NCBI RefSeq assembly: GCF_014805685.1
Contig: NC_060896.1
Location: 6,868,889 to 6,932,888, forward strand
Source of the DNA: Silurus meridionalis
Lineage: Eukaryota; Chordata; Actinopteri; Siluriformes; Siluridae
Direction: 5' to 3'
DNA length: 64,000 nt
Both the position numbers and the translations under genes were made by a program. The notes beneath the pieces were generated by a model. That model worked only from the letters and a program-made list of their open reading frames with translations. It did no database searches and was not told the DNA's origin. Below are positions 15,033 to 26,841 of the stretch, piece after piece (the first letter of the stretch is position 1; every line of letters starts with the position of its first letter).

Positions 15033-15689
15033 TCATTCACCTGTTGAGGAGCCAATCTGATGAAGTAAAGACTGTCCTGCCATCTCGACTGATTTGGGAA
15101 CAGAAGTGGATGGCTAAAGCATACAGTGAGAGTTATGTTTTCTGCTGCTCCCCAATCAGGCCTTTAAGGCACATTAATCTTCCACTGCCCTCTGTGTGTG
15201 ACACTGATAGGAGCCGGGGCAAGGGGATCAATTTTCAGCTAGGCCACAAAACAATACCTGCTCATTCAGAGCCTCAGTGTGTGTATATGTGTGTGTGTGT
15301 ATGGGCCTGGCAGGCCCTGCATTGAAGCAGGCTTAATGCCACCAGGCTCTTATCCAATGACAGCCCGCCTCTCTAACTTTTCATATACAGATGGACATTT
15401 GTGAACACACACAGCCTCTATGGTGAACTGCTCTGCCTTGCTGGAAAGATGGAAGAATCAGAGAGCAAGTGAAAACAGGCATCTTTACCTACAAACTGTA
15501 AAACCGTAACAATATGCTTGGTTTCTTTGGGCCTGAACTAAGATTATTGAAGGATACCAGCACAAAAACTCAACCAAAAATGCATGAATCTCTCAGTGCA
15601 CATGACCTGGAACAAAGTGTTAAAACTCTTATAATATAGCACTATCACACTAGCACATAAAAGTGTGTTGGGTTTTTGAAAATGCTGTG

Positions 15690-15690
<1 letters not shown>

Positions 15691-15758
<68 letters not shown>
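15691..15758 (+). repeat. (TG)n microsatellite
   Basis: Pure TG, about 68 bp. Confidence 0.95.
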
Positions 15759-15759
<1 letters not shown>

Positions 15760-15899
15760 ATGTCCTAGGTGAATAATAAGCAACTGGTAAAAAGCATGTC
15801 AAGGTCCATCTTGTTTAGTAACATTTCATTCCGACTGATGTAACATAAAAGGAATGAAATATTTATGATGTGATTGCGAGAAAGAGAGATGGAGAAAGG

Positions 15900-16110
15900 A
15901 AGGATGTGTCCTACCCAAATGTCACAGACACGGCGCTGTCCTGTGAGACTGCAGACTCTCCACGGGCTGAACGCAGAGCCGAGCTTGTCTTCCTTCACAC
16001 GCTGACAGGCCTGAGGATACGAGGACAGCCATCTGCTCCACGACCTCAGCTGTAAGCACAAGCACGTCCTCAAACCAAACTGCTCCGCGTCACCTAAGAC
16101 AGCACACAAA
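15900..16110. other. CpG-rich unique block, function unknown
   Basis: Stands out from AT-rich surroundings by about a dozen CpGs in 210 bp. Open frames run on both strands (plus 15870-16055, minus 16109-15765). The minus strand has an acceptor-like CTTACAG near 16050 and a donor-like GTAGG near 15915. The plus strand has a donor-like GTAAGC at 16052. I do not recognise a protein. Could be an exon of an unknown transcript, a regulatory element or an old repeat. Confidence 0.3.
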
Positions 16111-17324
16111 CAACGTCTCTAACTATAAGCATATTCATATCCAAAAGGGTACATGAAACTTTGGCTATAAAAAGAATGATGATAAAAGTTCACACAAGGT
16201 ACCGCAGGGACGACTGCAGCTTCACGACTTAATTAAGACGTTTTAATCGCTCTGGGAATTATTTTATGTTACAGTTTAAAAACAGACTCTACATGTCAGT
16301 AAGGCAGTGTCATGCTGTGCATTTCACATCTATAGGCCTTCAGAGGCGTCGCACCCAAATCAATCCACCTCTTGATACCATCATTATGATGCCACGGCAA
16401 TATAAACTAAATGTGTGTATTTTCTCTGCTCTGAAGCAAATGCATGTATGTAGAGCATAAAAAAAAATGCAACCAAGTCGAAAGCAACATTATTCACTGC
16501 TACACAGCACTGACATTGGAGACTCCTTCAATGAATGTTAAATAAACGTCTTCTTGCATGCTAGGCAGCATCTCTCGTACACATCACTGTGAATAAGCTG
16601 TTAGCACAGAAGCACAGAAGTGTATTGTGACTGTAAATGCTGCTGTTTTAGAAAATCAATCAACACTTTCAAACCAGTTAGAATGAGAAATCATACAGCT
16701 GTGGAAAAAAAACATTTAATTTTTTCATTCAAACACTGGTGGCTTTTGGATTAATTAATGGTTTTATTATTTTTATAATTTTTTTTGTATTATTGAGCTC
16801 CAAAACCCATGACTCCACTTAGTCCAGTGCCTTTAAAATGGCTGGCAGTGCATGCAAACTAGAGATGGGTGATACCACTTTCTTTACATTGCAATACCAA
16901 GGACATTTTTAGTAACCGTTTCATGAGAGATTTTGTAGTCTCAACAGATTTTGTTGAGCCATCACAATAAATAGTAGCCGGGCCTAATTTTATTACATTT
17001 ATTTACATAATTTTTATTCATCTCAAAATTTTATTATTCTTAAATTCACATATTAAAATTGTCACTTTTTACATTCCCACCCCTTTTCAGGTTTGTGAAA
17101 AACAAACCTAAAAATGATTTTTATGCATTATTTATTTTATTTGAAACTTATTAAACATTTGCTCATCCAATTTATTTTTTGTTAATCCTGTTCTGCATAC
17201 TGTCCAGTTTACTGGCACAAATAAGCATTCAAAGAAAACAAGCGTTACACCCTCAATCAAAATAGTCTATATGAGGAGATTTGAACAGTTAATACAGAGA
17301 AACAATATACTTCATCTCGAAAAG

Positions 17325-18215
17325 TACCAGTCAAAAGATTGGGCACACCTTCTCCTTCAGTGGTTTATTCTTATTTGTGTTGTTTTCAACATTGTACATC
17401 AATACTGAAGAAATCCAAAAATTGTTGTTTAAAATATGAAAAAACGAAAAATGAATTATGTAGTGAACAAAAAAGTGTTAAATGACCAAAAATGTGTTTG
17501 AGATTTTAGACTGTCTGAAGAAGCTACATTTCATTTGGCCTTCTATCATCAAATTGACAAGGTCAGGGACTGGACACCTGGAATGGTTTTCAGTTCACAT
17601 GTGTGCCTTTTCAACAGTTAATTTGTGACAGTTTTTACATCTTTATGTGCCATCAGTTGTCTTGTGCAGATGAAAGGGTGCTACAGAGTCAATAGCCCTA
17701 TTAGAGCTGCTACAACTACTGTATAAATCCATATTACAGCAAGAAATACTAAGCTAAATAAAGATAGGAATGGACATTAGATAAGTGGAAAAGTGTCCAT
17801 TGGTTTAATGAGTTTAAATTTGGGATTTTTGCTTCTTACCAGCATGTCTGTTAAACATACAGACATACAGACATACAGGGGGTATGGATGGATCTTAAAT
17901 GTGTGGTTCACATGTAAAGCATGTAGCAGGATGTGTGATGGTGTGGCTGTGCTTTGCTGTTGCCAATGTTGGTGTTTTAGTCAAAAGTGAGGGAACGCAT
18001 TATTATTATATTATTATTGCCATCCTATTTGGTTTAATATATTATTATTGCATACCACCATTTATATACCTAGTTTTTTAAGAGCTATTTATTCAAGAAT
18101 AAGAGTGATAGAATGCTGCATTAGAGTATCGCTATTGAAAAGAAAACTTTGGAAACTTCTTAAGATTGTTGGATTTTACCACTAAGGAGTTGGTGGTCCA
18201 AACTTTTGATTGGTA
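17325..18215 (+). mobile_element. Tc1-like transposon, full-length but degenerate
   Basis: Left end TACCAGTCAAAAGATTGG and right end CTTTTGATTGGTA are inverted repeats 891 bp apart. Between them, in shifting plus frames, Tc1 transposase blocks are readable: RAATTT, VSIGLMSLNLGF in place of the catalytic-Asp 'FSDESKF' area, and HVAGCVMVWLCFA followed by VGVLVKSEG. Multiple stops and frameshifts make it a dead copy. Confidence 0.8.
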
Positions 18216-18248
18216 TTGTGTAAATATCCACTGAATCTATCTGTCTAT

Positions 18249-18406
<158 letters not shown>

Positions 18407-18479
18407 CACACACAGACACACACACTTTTATTCAGTCCAGCAGTATTTTGGGACCAGAAGTTACGATCTACATTTCTTT

Positions 18480-18625
18480 AAAAGTACTAAGATTCTCAGG
18501 TATATTTCTGGAATACTCCTCTGAACTTTTATCTGAATGTTCCAGGAATGTATCTGACAATCTTAGTATTTTCAGGAATATTTTCTCAACATTCCTCTGA
18601 ACTTTCAACTGAATGTAACATGCAT
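18480..18625 (+). repeat. imperfect direct duplication
   Basis: GATTCTCAGGTATATTTCTG...CTCCTCTGAACTTT and CTTAGTATTTTCAGGAATAT...TTCCTCTGAACTTT are two diverged copies of one unit with a period of about 70-75 bp. Confidence 0.5.
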
Positions 18626-19211
18626 TACTTTTTAATTTTGAAGTGTCCTTTTTTTTTTTTTGACCAAAATAAAATAAACATATGCTTCTTTTTCCATTTT
18701 TCCATCTTGACTTCGGTTTGTTAAACCTCAATTTTAAATTTTAATTCAAAACAAACGAAAACCCCAAAACTCTGACCAACGAATTTGGTGTATAACCTCT
18801 CTTACTGTTTCCCCTCTCAGGCACACTAATTGCTAATTTAATGAACAGAATAGGAAAAACAAGTTAGTGCGCCCCCTGTTGGCTGTGAGGTGCTACACCA
18901 CCAATAGTAGATCACTCATAATAGATCCAGCTAAAAGCTTATTATGTGCGCTAGGTATTTAATGGGTGTAGTGCCACTTGTGTCTAATTACACTTATAAA
19001 TATGTATGCAAAGTAATTGAAAAAAAATGCTAGATACAAGGGAAGCCATTATTTGCAGGTTTCAGATAAATTGCTTTAATAAAAACATTAATAAATCCTC
19101 TACAGCACTTAAAGCAGTTTAGTCTATTCTAATCCTCTGTAACTAAAGCTACCTTTGAAATACAATACTGTACACATCACATGGAAAGACATGCAGTAAA
19201 GCAAAGATGGC

Positions 19212-19214
<3 letters not shown>

Positions 19215-19304
<90 letters not shown>
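19215..19304 (+). repeat. (AT)n microsatellite
   Basis: About 90 bp of pure AT. Its right edge is the insertion site of the Tc1-like fragment at 19303. Confidence 0.95.
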
Positions 19305-19308
<4 letters not shown>

Positions 19309-19755
19309 AGACCAAAAGTTTGGACACACCTTCTCATTCAAAGAGTTTTCTTTATTTTCATGACTATGAAAATTGTAGAGTCACACTGAAGGCATCAAAA
19401 CTATGAATTAACACATGTGGAATTATATATGAATTATATACATGACAAAAAAGTGTGAAACAACTGAAAAATGTCATATTCTAGGTTTTTCAAAGTAGCC
19501 ACCTTTTGCTTTGCTTACTGCTTTGCACACTCCTGGCATTCTCTTGATGACCTTCAAGAGGTAGTCACCTGAAATGGTCTTCCAACAGTCTTAAAGGAGT
19601 TCCCCGAGAGATGCTTGGCACTTGTTGGCCCTTTTGCCTTCACTCTGCAGTCCAGCTCACCCCTAAACCATCTCGATTGGGTTCAGGTCCGGTGACTGTG
19701 GAGGCCAGGTCATCTGGTGCAGCACCCCATCACTCTCCTTCTTGGTCAAATAGCC
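19303..19755 (-). mobile_element. Tc1-like transposon, 3' fragment
   Basis: Terminal repeat TAGTACAGACCAAAAGTTTG at the left, then on the minus strand the transposase C-terminus: TKKESDGVLHQMTWPPQSPD, LNPIEMV, ELDCRVKAKGPTSAKHL and RECQECAKQ. The final DDE glutamate (NPIE) is present, but there are stops. Truncated near 19755. The terminal repeat directly abuts the (TA)n tract, a TA target. Same family as the fold-back at 41381-41791. Confidence 0.82.
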
Positions 19756-20306
19756 GAGATGAGCAGTAATGATAATTACTTCGTTACTTTATCATCCATT
19801 TTTATAGTATCAGTATTTTACTTCACTATTTATTTTTCAGACAAATTTTTACTTTCACTCATTAAATTTTTTACACAAATATCTGTACTTTCTATTTCTT
19901 ACATTTTTAAAACAGGTTTGTTAATTAAATTTTAATCTATTTGGTGAAATGATCAATATTTTTTCTTCTCATTGCACATTGTTTTTAGCCCATCAATCTA
20001 TTTCTTGTCATTGCTTGACTTTTTCAACCTACCACTGGTGTATCATTTCCTGGATCTCACGTAAAACAGATGTAGGCTAGTATACAAAGCTAACAACAAC
20101 CAAAGCAGAATGCAACAAGAAGCATAAGCCACTAACGTGGATAAGACAGAGGCAGTCAGCGATGTAAACATTCCTGATCACCTGATCATCATCTTTTTTT
20201 TTTGCTTGTATTTTAATAAGTGTATATGTAAGTAAATAAAAATCCTGAATTTCTAAAATAATGGACAATTTAGAAACCACACATTGAATGAATCTAATCT
20301 CTTACA

Positions 20307-20684
20307 TACACTGATCAGGCATAACATTATGGCATTATAACATTATGAGCAGTAATTGAATATCAATGATTTTCTCTTTATCATGGTTTTTACTAACTGC
20401 CTAATTGTGATGTCTAGACGACTGGGTCAGAGCATCTCCAAAACTGCAGCTCTTGTGAATGTATCTATTAAAAGTGGTCCAAGAAAGGAACAGTGGTGAA
20501 CCGGCGACAGGGTCACAGGTGGCCGAGGCTCATTGATGTACGTGGGAAGCGAAGGCTGGTCGATCTACTGTAGCTCAAACTGCTGAAGAAGTTAATGCTG
20601 TTAATGCTCAAAGGGTCAGAACTGTTTTGGCAGCAAAAGGAAGACCAGTACAATATTAGGCAGGTGGACACAATGTTACACCTA
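20307..20684 (+). mobile_element. Tc1-like deletion derivative (copy 1)
   Basis: Left end TACACTGATCAGGCATAACA. The interior shares long matches with the element at 32294-32784, including the MSRRLGQSIS coding block. The right terminal repeat is only partly retained. Confidence 0.65.
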
Positions 20685-21477
20685 TATATGTCTTTGTCTT
20701 TGCTTATTCAAATTATATTTAAATTATAAAACAGAGAGCTGAAGAAATAAATGAACACAGCTCATTTCAGGGAAAGCCAGAAAGCCAAAGTGGTGTGTCT
20801 TGTCCATTCCTGTTGTGTAGCTATGATTAAGCACTTTCACTGTGGCACTTTCGAGATGAACAGCTTAAAGGTGTGAATCACAGATCGAGCGGAACTGCAG
20901 GTGTTTGCCGATGATGGAGGGAAAACCTCAATCTCTCTTCCCAAGTCCCAGCATGTTTGTGTGTATATGTGTTTGTGTGTATATGTGTGTATGTGTGTGT
21001 GAGTGTGTGTTCCTGTCGCCTGCCTGGCAGCATGAATAAAACACCATACCGAGGCAGATCAAACTGCAATCAAGAGTGTTTTACAGTAGAATTATACCCA
21101 CCGCTGTGGATTCCCTTATCATCACAGTTACACACACACACACACAGAGTGGTATTCTCAAGGGCATGCAATCTCTTACCAATAAACTCCCTAATCCTCA
21201 AGTGTACCACAACATGCAGACAAACAGAAACACCCAGGCCTTTGCTCTCTCCGTTATAATTAAGCTTTTATGACAGAGAAGGTAAACACAATTTCCCAAT
21301 TCATCTGGGATTAAGTGGCAATATCTTGTTTGGGTAGGAGAGACATTGTAGCACATACTCAAGCAACCACAAGCTCAGATCCATTCCTCTCTTGTCAGTG
21401 TGTATCTTTCACTTGTATTCTCAGGGGAACACAGACATGGTAGTGTTCTGCACGGAGGAAAATTCACAATCTTTCTG

Positions 21478-21478
<1 letters not shown>

Positions 21479-21515
<37 letters not shown>
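21479..21515 (+). repeat. (TG)n microsatellite
   Basis: Pure TG, about 36 bp. Confidence 0.95.
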
Positions 21516-21516
<1 letters not shown>

Positions 21517-21845
21517 CCATGACCTGTGGAATTCAGAAACGAGATCCCGTGACCTCTCAATGGCAGGCCTGTCGCTATGCTAATGTTTACAGAAGTGCTC
21601 TCATTTCCTTAAAGTGCTAAGGGCATTCAGCCTCTCAGGCTGAAGAGAGAGAAATAGAGAAGGAGAGAGATGAGAGAGGGAAGACGAACAGGAGAGGGAT
21701 GAGAGAAGTGGACTAAATGAGGAATGACAAGGTGAGGACTGTGAGATGAAAGACAGGGTGATTGCCTTTATTGAGCGAGACAGGGAGAAATGGAAGCAGC
21801 CTTTCTACTAGTTCAGGGTTAAAGATTCCCACAACCTTACATCTT

Positions 21846-22028
<183 letters not shown>

Positions 22029-22163
22029 AATAACTAAACATTTACTGTAAATTAACTAATAAAAATCAGGCATTGCTTTTGAATTCTCATTCAACAGAAG
22101 CAATTAAAAAAACAATGACACTGGATTGAACATAAAAGATGGTACCCTTAACTTATATTAGTA

Positions 22164-22222
<59 letters not shown>
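22164..22222 (+). repeat. (TTA)n microsatellite
   Basis: About 59 bp of ATT trinucleotides, abutting the 3' side of the transposase pseudogene. Confidence 0.93.
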
Positions 22223-22224
<2 letters not shown>

Positions 22225-23170
22225 ACATATATTATGTTGCACAGCCTTTTGAGGCAATCACAGCAATCAAGCAATTTCTGTAACTCTCAATGCGACCTCT
22301 GCACTTGTCGACAGGTATTTTGCCCACTCTTCATGAGCAAACGCTCCAGCTGTCTCAGGTATGAATGGTTCCTTCCCCAGACTGCATGTCTTTTTTTCAC
22401 AGATGTTCAATAGGATTTAGATCAGGGCTCATAGAAGGCCACATGTAACTCAATGTTTAGTTCTAATCCATTATTGGGTGTTTTTAGCTGTGTGTTTTGG
22501 ATCATTATCCTGTTGGAGGACTTATGACCTGCGACTGAGACCAAGCTTTCTGACACTAGGTGCCTTGATAGTCTTCAGATTACATTGTACCCTGCACAAA
22601 TTAAAGACACCCTGTGCCAGATGCAGCAACGTAGCCCCAGAACATAACAGAGCCTCATCCATGTTTCACAGTAAGTGCAATCTTCTTTACTTTGTATGCT
22701 TCATTTCTACATCTGTGAACATAAAGCTGATGTAACTTGCCAAAAAGCTTCAGTTTTGTCTCATCTGTCCGAAAGACATTCTTCCAGAAGCTTTGTGGCT
22801 TGGCAATGTGCATTTTGGCACATTCGGGTCTCTCTTTTTTATGATTTGTTTTTAACAGTGGACTCCTCTATCAAGTCCACTTTGGCTCAAACAGTGACTG
22901 ATGGTGCAATCTGACACTGATGTATCTTGAGATTGGATTTTACCTTTAATCTCTTTGGAAGTTGATCTGTTTACTATTTGTATTATCCGTCTCTGTAATT
23001 TGTTATACATTTTTCTCTTGCAGCCACGTCTAGGGAGGGTGGCTACAGTCCTGTGGCCCTTAAACTTCTAAATAACATGTGCAACTGTAGTCACAGGAAC
23101 ATCAAGCTGCTTGGAGATGATCTTATAACCTTTACCTTTAAGATGCTTGTCTATAATTTTCAGATTAACA
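22215..23170 (-). pseudogene. Tc1-like transposase pseudogene
   Basis: Minus-strand translation over about 950 bp shows the whole transposase order. First comes a helix-turn-helix with KHLKGKGYKIISKQLDVPVT and KFKGHRTVATLPRRG, then CQNAHCQATKLLEECLSDR, EDCTYCETWMRL and HSYLRQLERLLMKSGQNTCR near the C-terminus. Several stops and frameshifts interrupt it. The 3' side ends at a (TTA)n tract. Confidence 0.75.
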
Positions 23171-25184
23171 TGGCAGAGGTAGAGCTGCACCTTCGTTAAG
23201 CGAGAACAGAAAAATTATGTCTAAATATTGCACTATAAAGTCCTGTTTGTGAAAGGGCAATGTGTTAGGAGTCATCTCTCTGTCTGAACCAAAAAAACTA
23301 ACGCGAACAATCTGTACCTTTTTGCTTTGAATTGCATTGTGTTGAATCAAATCGAAATCAGATGGCACTGCATCGTAATAGAGGGGAATCTTATCGCATA
23401 GGTAGCTGCTCCATATGTACGTTTTAATGTATGGTATCATTGGCTATGCATTGAGATGCCAATTGCATCTGTCTCAGTAATGGAGAAGCGCATGCCTAGT
23501 CTGTATTCCCACACAGAAATCTGATATATGGCCATATATTAATATATATATAAAATAATAGTTAATATATGTGAACATATATGTAAATATTTGAATTTCT
23601 ATTGGTTGCTTGAGACATTCATAAAGTATATGTACAAAAAGGTGGAAAACGTTTTTTTTTTTTTAGCTAATGTTTCTATACATATGCAGGATGTATATTG
23701 TGTAACATTATTCATGATACAATAAATAAAAGATAATATATGAGATACCTGATGTTGAGTTATGGAATTAGTTAATTTAGATTCAAATACAAATTTTATT
23801 TTTCACACACATTCTTACAGAGTACGGCTTTAATTTAAACCTTATATCAAAATGTTTGTAAGGAGTTTCAATAAAGCTGTTACTTCAGGTTTTCTGGCAA
23901 AAGAGAGTCTTTATGATGGATAACCTGAAGCTCTGCATTTTTTTGCATTTTGAATTTTAAAGGAGAGAGTAAAAGAGGTTGGTGACTGTACCATTAAAAG
24001 CAACTAAAAATGATTAAAATTAATAAAATTTGCTATGGTATGTGATGAATAAAAGGCAACTCGTTCTTTTATATATTTTCTTTAAAAAATAGAAGTGAAT
24101 GCACTGATTTAGGAGTCCTTTATATTTCTCAGTGAACAAAATGACACATGCACGGCAGAGCTGCGGCGTATAGAATATGCAGAAAAAAGCCGTGGTGTTC
24201 TTTTAATTAGTCTCACAATGCAGCTCACAGTTTCCTCTCTCTGTCGCTCTGTCACAATCTCCCCCATTATTGCACAGTTGCTCACACACAAAAACAAAGA
24301 CACAAAACAAACTCGAAAATTAGTTTCTAGTTATTTGATAGATTAGTGAAAAGGCGACGATTTCTTTCTGAAGGTCTCGCTTTGCTCTGTTTTCCAACAG
24401 GAATTGAATTGGATCATGAATATGCTTCACATCTGTTAGAGGAAATCTTGCTGAAGTTGGCAGTAGCCTCGGGGGGAAATTCATCGCTCTCTGCTTATTG
24501 CATGTACCTGGAATCTATTAGTATTTTAATGTGTAATCAGGATTACATGTTTTGTGCACCATGACTCACCAATTTTAGACTAAAACATAGAACATAGTGT
24601 TACATGAATATAGAACATGGTGTAACATGAATATAACTAGCTCTGATTGGACTTGTTGAGTGTTGCACAGGAAAATCAGTCACCTGGTCATGTGGAGATA
24701 AAGAGTGTGAACCCCAAAAACACAGTGCAGTGTAGTACAGTGAAACAGTACCTTGTCCTTCTGTTTTCTCTATTTATTTCTAATATGTCTGCTGAATATT
24801 GCATATAGTACACGACTTATGTATAAAATCTATTATTATACTGTATATTTCTACAGGTACATTGCATCTTACATCTAATTGCAGGTTGCAGTTATTTTTA
24901 AATCTAAACCCTTTAGAAGTTCTTGAAAACACAGATGTTAATATACTAACAGTTTGAATGTAGTGAAAGAACCAGAAATGCAGTAGCATTTTGTGTAATG
25001 TCTAATTGCACTCAATCTTATACGCTCTTGCTTGTCAATCATAGAAAATCATGCTCATCGCTAAACTCGTGTATGCAGAAGAGTTTGGAAAGCACTTTAC
25101 ACTGAGTGTGTTTAGAGAGAGGTGCCACCTCTGTGACAGTGTGAGCAATGATTTGAGAAGAAGTGGTTGTCTGGCGGAAAAGTG
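23171..25184. other. non-genic block
   Basis: No gene recognised. A palindromic AT-rich patch lies near 23522-23590. Otherwise unique-looking. Confidence 0.5.
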
Positions 25185-25385
25185 GTAGTTTAGTGGGTAA
25201 GGCTCAGGTTTTACGATTAAAAGGTCAGGGTTCAAGCCACATTATTCTCAAGCTGCCGCCTTTGGGGTCTTTGAGCAAGGCCCTTAACTCTCTGTGCTTC
25301 AGGGGTGCTGTATTATGGCTGACTCTGTGCTCTGACCCCGACTTCCTAACATTGCTCAGATAAAAAGTTTGCTCAAGTAAAAGAT
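25185..25385 (+). mobile_element. tRNA-derived SINE
   Basis: tRNA-like head with box-A-like TAGTTTAGTGGGTAAGG and box-B-like GGGTTCAAGCC. The body has TGAGCAAGGCCCTTAAC and CTGACTCTGTGCTCTGACCC. The best-preserved copy of the family in the window. Confidence 0.75.
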
Positions 25386-26140
25386 CAGATTTATATTTAG
25401 GTGTTGGTCTTCGTTCTCCCCAGTGTTTATCCTGTTATAACACACATAGTTGCTCATTTATGAAATTACATCACTACCAAACCAGTCATGAGATCAGTAA
25501 GTACAGTATAAAACACTCTCAGGTAAATATTGTTTACTGATCTGTTATCTGATACTACTTTGTATCTATTATAATATTAAATTGGTGAGCATGTTTTTTT
25601 GAAGTTAGTAATGTCATGCTTTGTAAAAGTTGATGAAAGGAGACTGTATGTGACACTACTGACCTGTGAGTGTAAAGTTGTATCATTATGTCAGAAGTGT
25701 CATCAACAGGTTTAGCGGAGAGCAGCTAAAGAGAGCATGCAGATCTTTTACTCTAACTCCCAGCTGCTACTGATGAATAATGTAGAGGACGTAGGAAGAC
25801 AAAAGCACATCCTTGAAAAAGCAAAGCCCTTCTTTTCTCCTCTGTCCCTGTGACTCATACCAATGAGACATGCCGCTGATAAGCAATCAAATAGGCTTTA
25901 AGACGGAGGGAATGAAAGTGAAAAAGCAGCGGCAAAAAACAGGTTATTTGGTGTGACATTTTAAACCACAAGGGCTGACGTCCGTATTATTCTCACCTCA
26001 CAGTATGAGAAATCAACATTAATATCATAGCCATTTCCATAAAGATGGAACTGCAACAAAGTAAATAGATTCTGTTATTACACTACTTGAAGGGCAAAGG
26101 GCTAAGGATAATTGATGCTGGCAGTCATTTCCTGTTTAGT

Positions 26141-26141
26141 G

Positions 26142-26183
<42 letters not shown>

Positions 26184-26219
26184 GAAGAAAGGAAGAAAGG
26201 AAGGAAGGAAGGAAGGAAG
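26141..26219 (+). repeat. (GAAA)n/(GGAA)n microsatellite
   Basis: GAAA units pass through mixed units to GGAA units, a purine-only tract of about 78 bp. Confidence 0.93.
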
Positions 26220-26332
26220 TAGGTTAGAGTACACCATTTATTTAGCAACTTGAGACTTGAAACTTTGTTTTTACTGAATACATTCAAAAGCAGGAGAGGG
26301 TCATATAAACAGGAGAGGGTCCCTTGGCTGTG

Positions 26333-26740
26333 CAAAAAACATCCTGCATCATCCCAGTTCTGAAGAAACCATGCCCTGGAGAGTTGAATGACTTTTGGTT
26401 AAAGATGCGCGAGGTTAAAGATGCGAAAGGGTCTCCCAGTTCCAATGCGCACGCCTTCAGTAGTTGTGAAGATACTCCATATGGGCTAGCTGCTTTGCTG
26501 AGACGAAGCCTCCTCAGGTCTCCTCACACCCGGGCTGCTGGGATTGTGGGTGGAGGGACCCACCTGTGCTACATTTGATTCCAAGAGGGAGAGCAAGAGC
26601 AGAAGTGAGGGTGGGGCTGCAGTGTACTGAGGTGTGAATGAGTTGAGGTGGTCAAACCTGTTGTTCAGCAGGTTTGCTCTTCCCACATCTACTTCAACAG
26701 TGTCACCCTGCTTCGAGCCGCCTCCAATGATTATCTTCAT
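26333..26740. mobile_element. Jockey/Rex-like LINE relic with internal inversion
   Basis: Minus strand, about 26720 to 26401, encodes NNRFDHLNSF and LRRLRLSKAASPYGVS then LLKACALELGDPF, matching the start of the reverse transcriptase domain (SKAAGPDG-type block). The next block of the same protein, KTSCIIPVLKKPCPGELNDF, is on the plus strand at 26336-26395. The two parts therefore lie head-on with a breakpoint near 26396. No intact frame remains. Confidence 0.7.
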
Positions 26741-26769
26741 CCTGTCCCATCCTTTCATCCCTTCATCCC

Positions 26770-26772
<3 letters not shown>

Positions 26773-26838
<66 letters not shown>
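26773..26838 (+). repeat. (TG)n microsatellite
   Basis: Pure TG, about 66 bp. Confidence 0.95.

Positions 26839-26839
<1 letters not shown>

Positions 26840-26841
<2 letters not shown>

Larger units (their letters stand above)
9020..17324. other. non-genic block
   Basis: AT-rich unique DNA with microsatellites. 15040-15480 is less AT-rich and unique-looking. A CpG-rich spot is listed separately at 15900. No coding exon recognised. Confidence 0.5.

Noticed and set aside
15765..16109. Minus-strand 114-codon frame as a protein gene
   Set aside because: No family recognised and the right part runs into low-quality AT-rich sequence; kept only as a CpG-rich block of interest.
25185..25260. tRNA gene
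   Set aside because: tRNA-like A and B boxes belong to a SINE; no complete cloverleaf and the SINE body follows. The same applies to 1700, 48146, 49060 and 52232.
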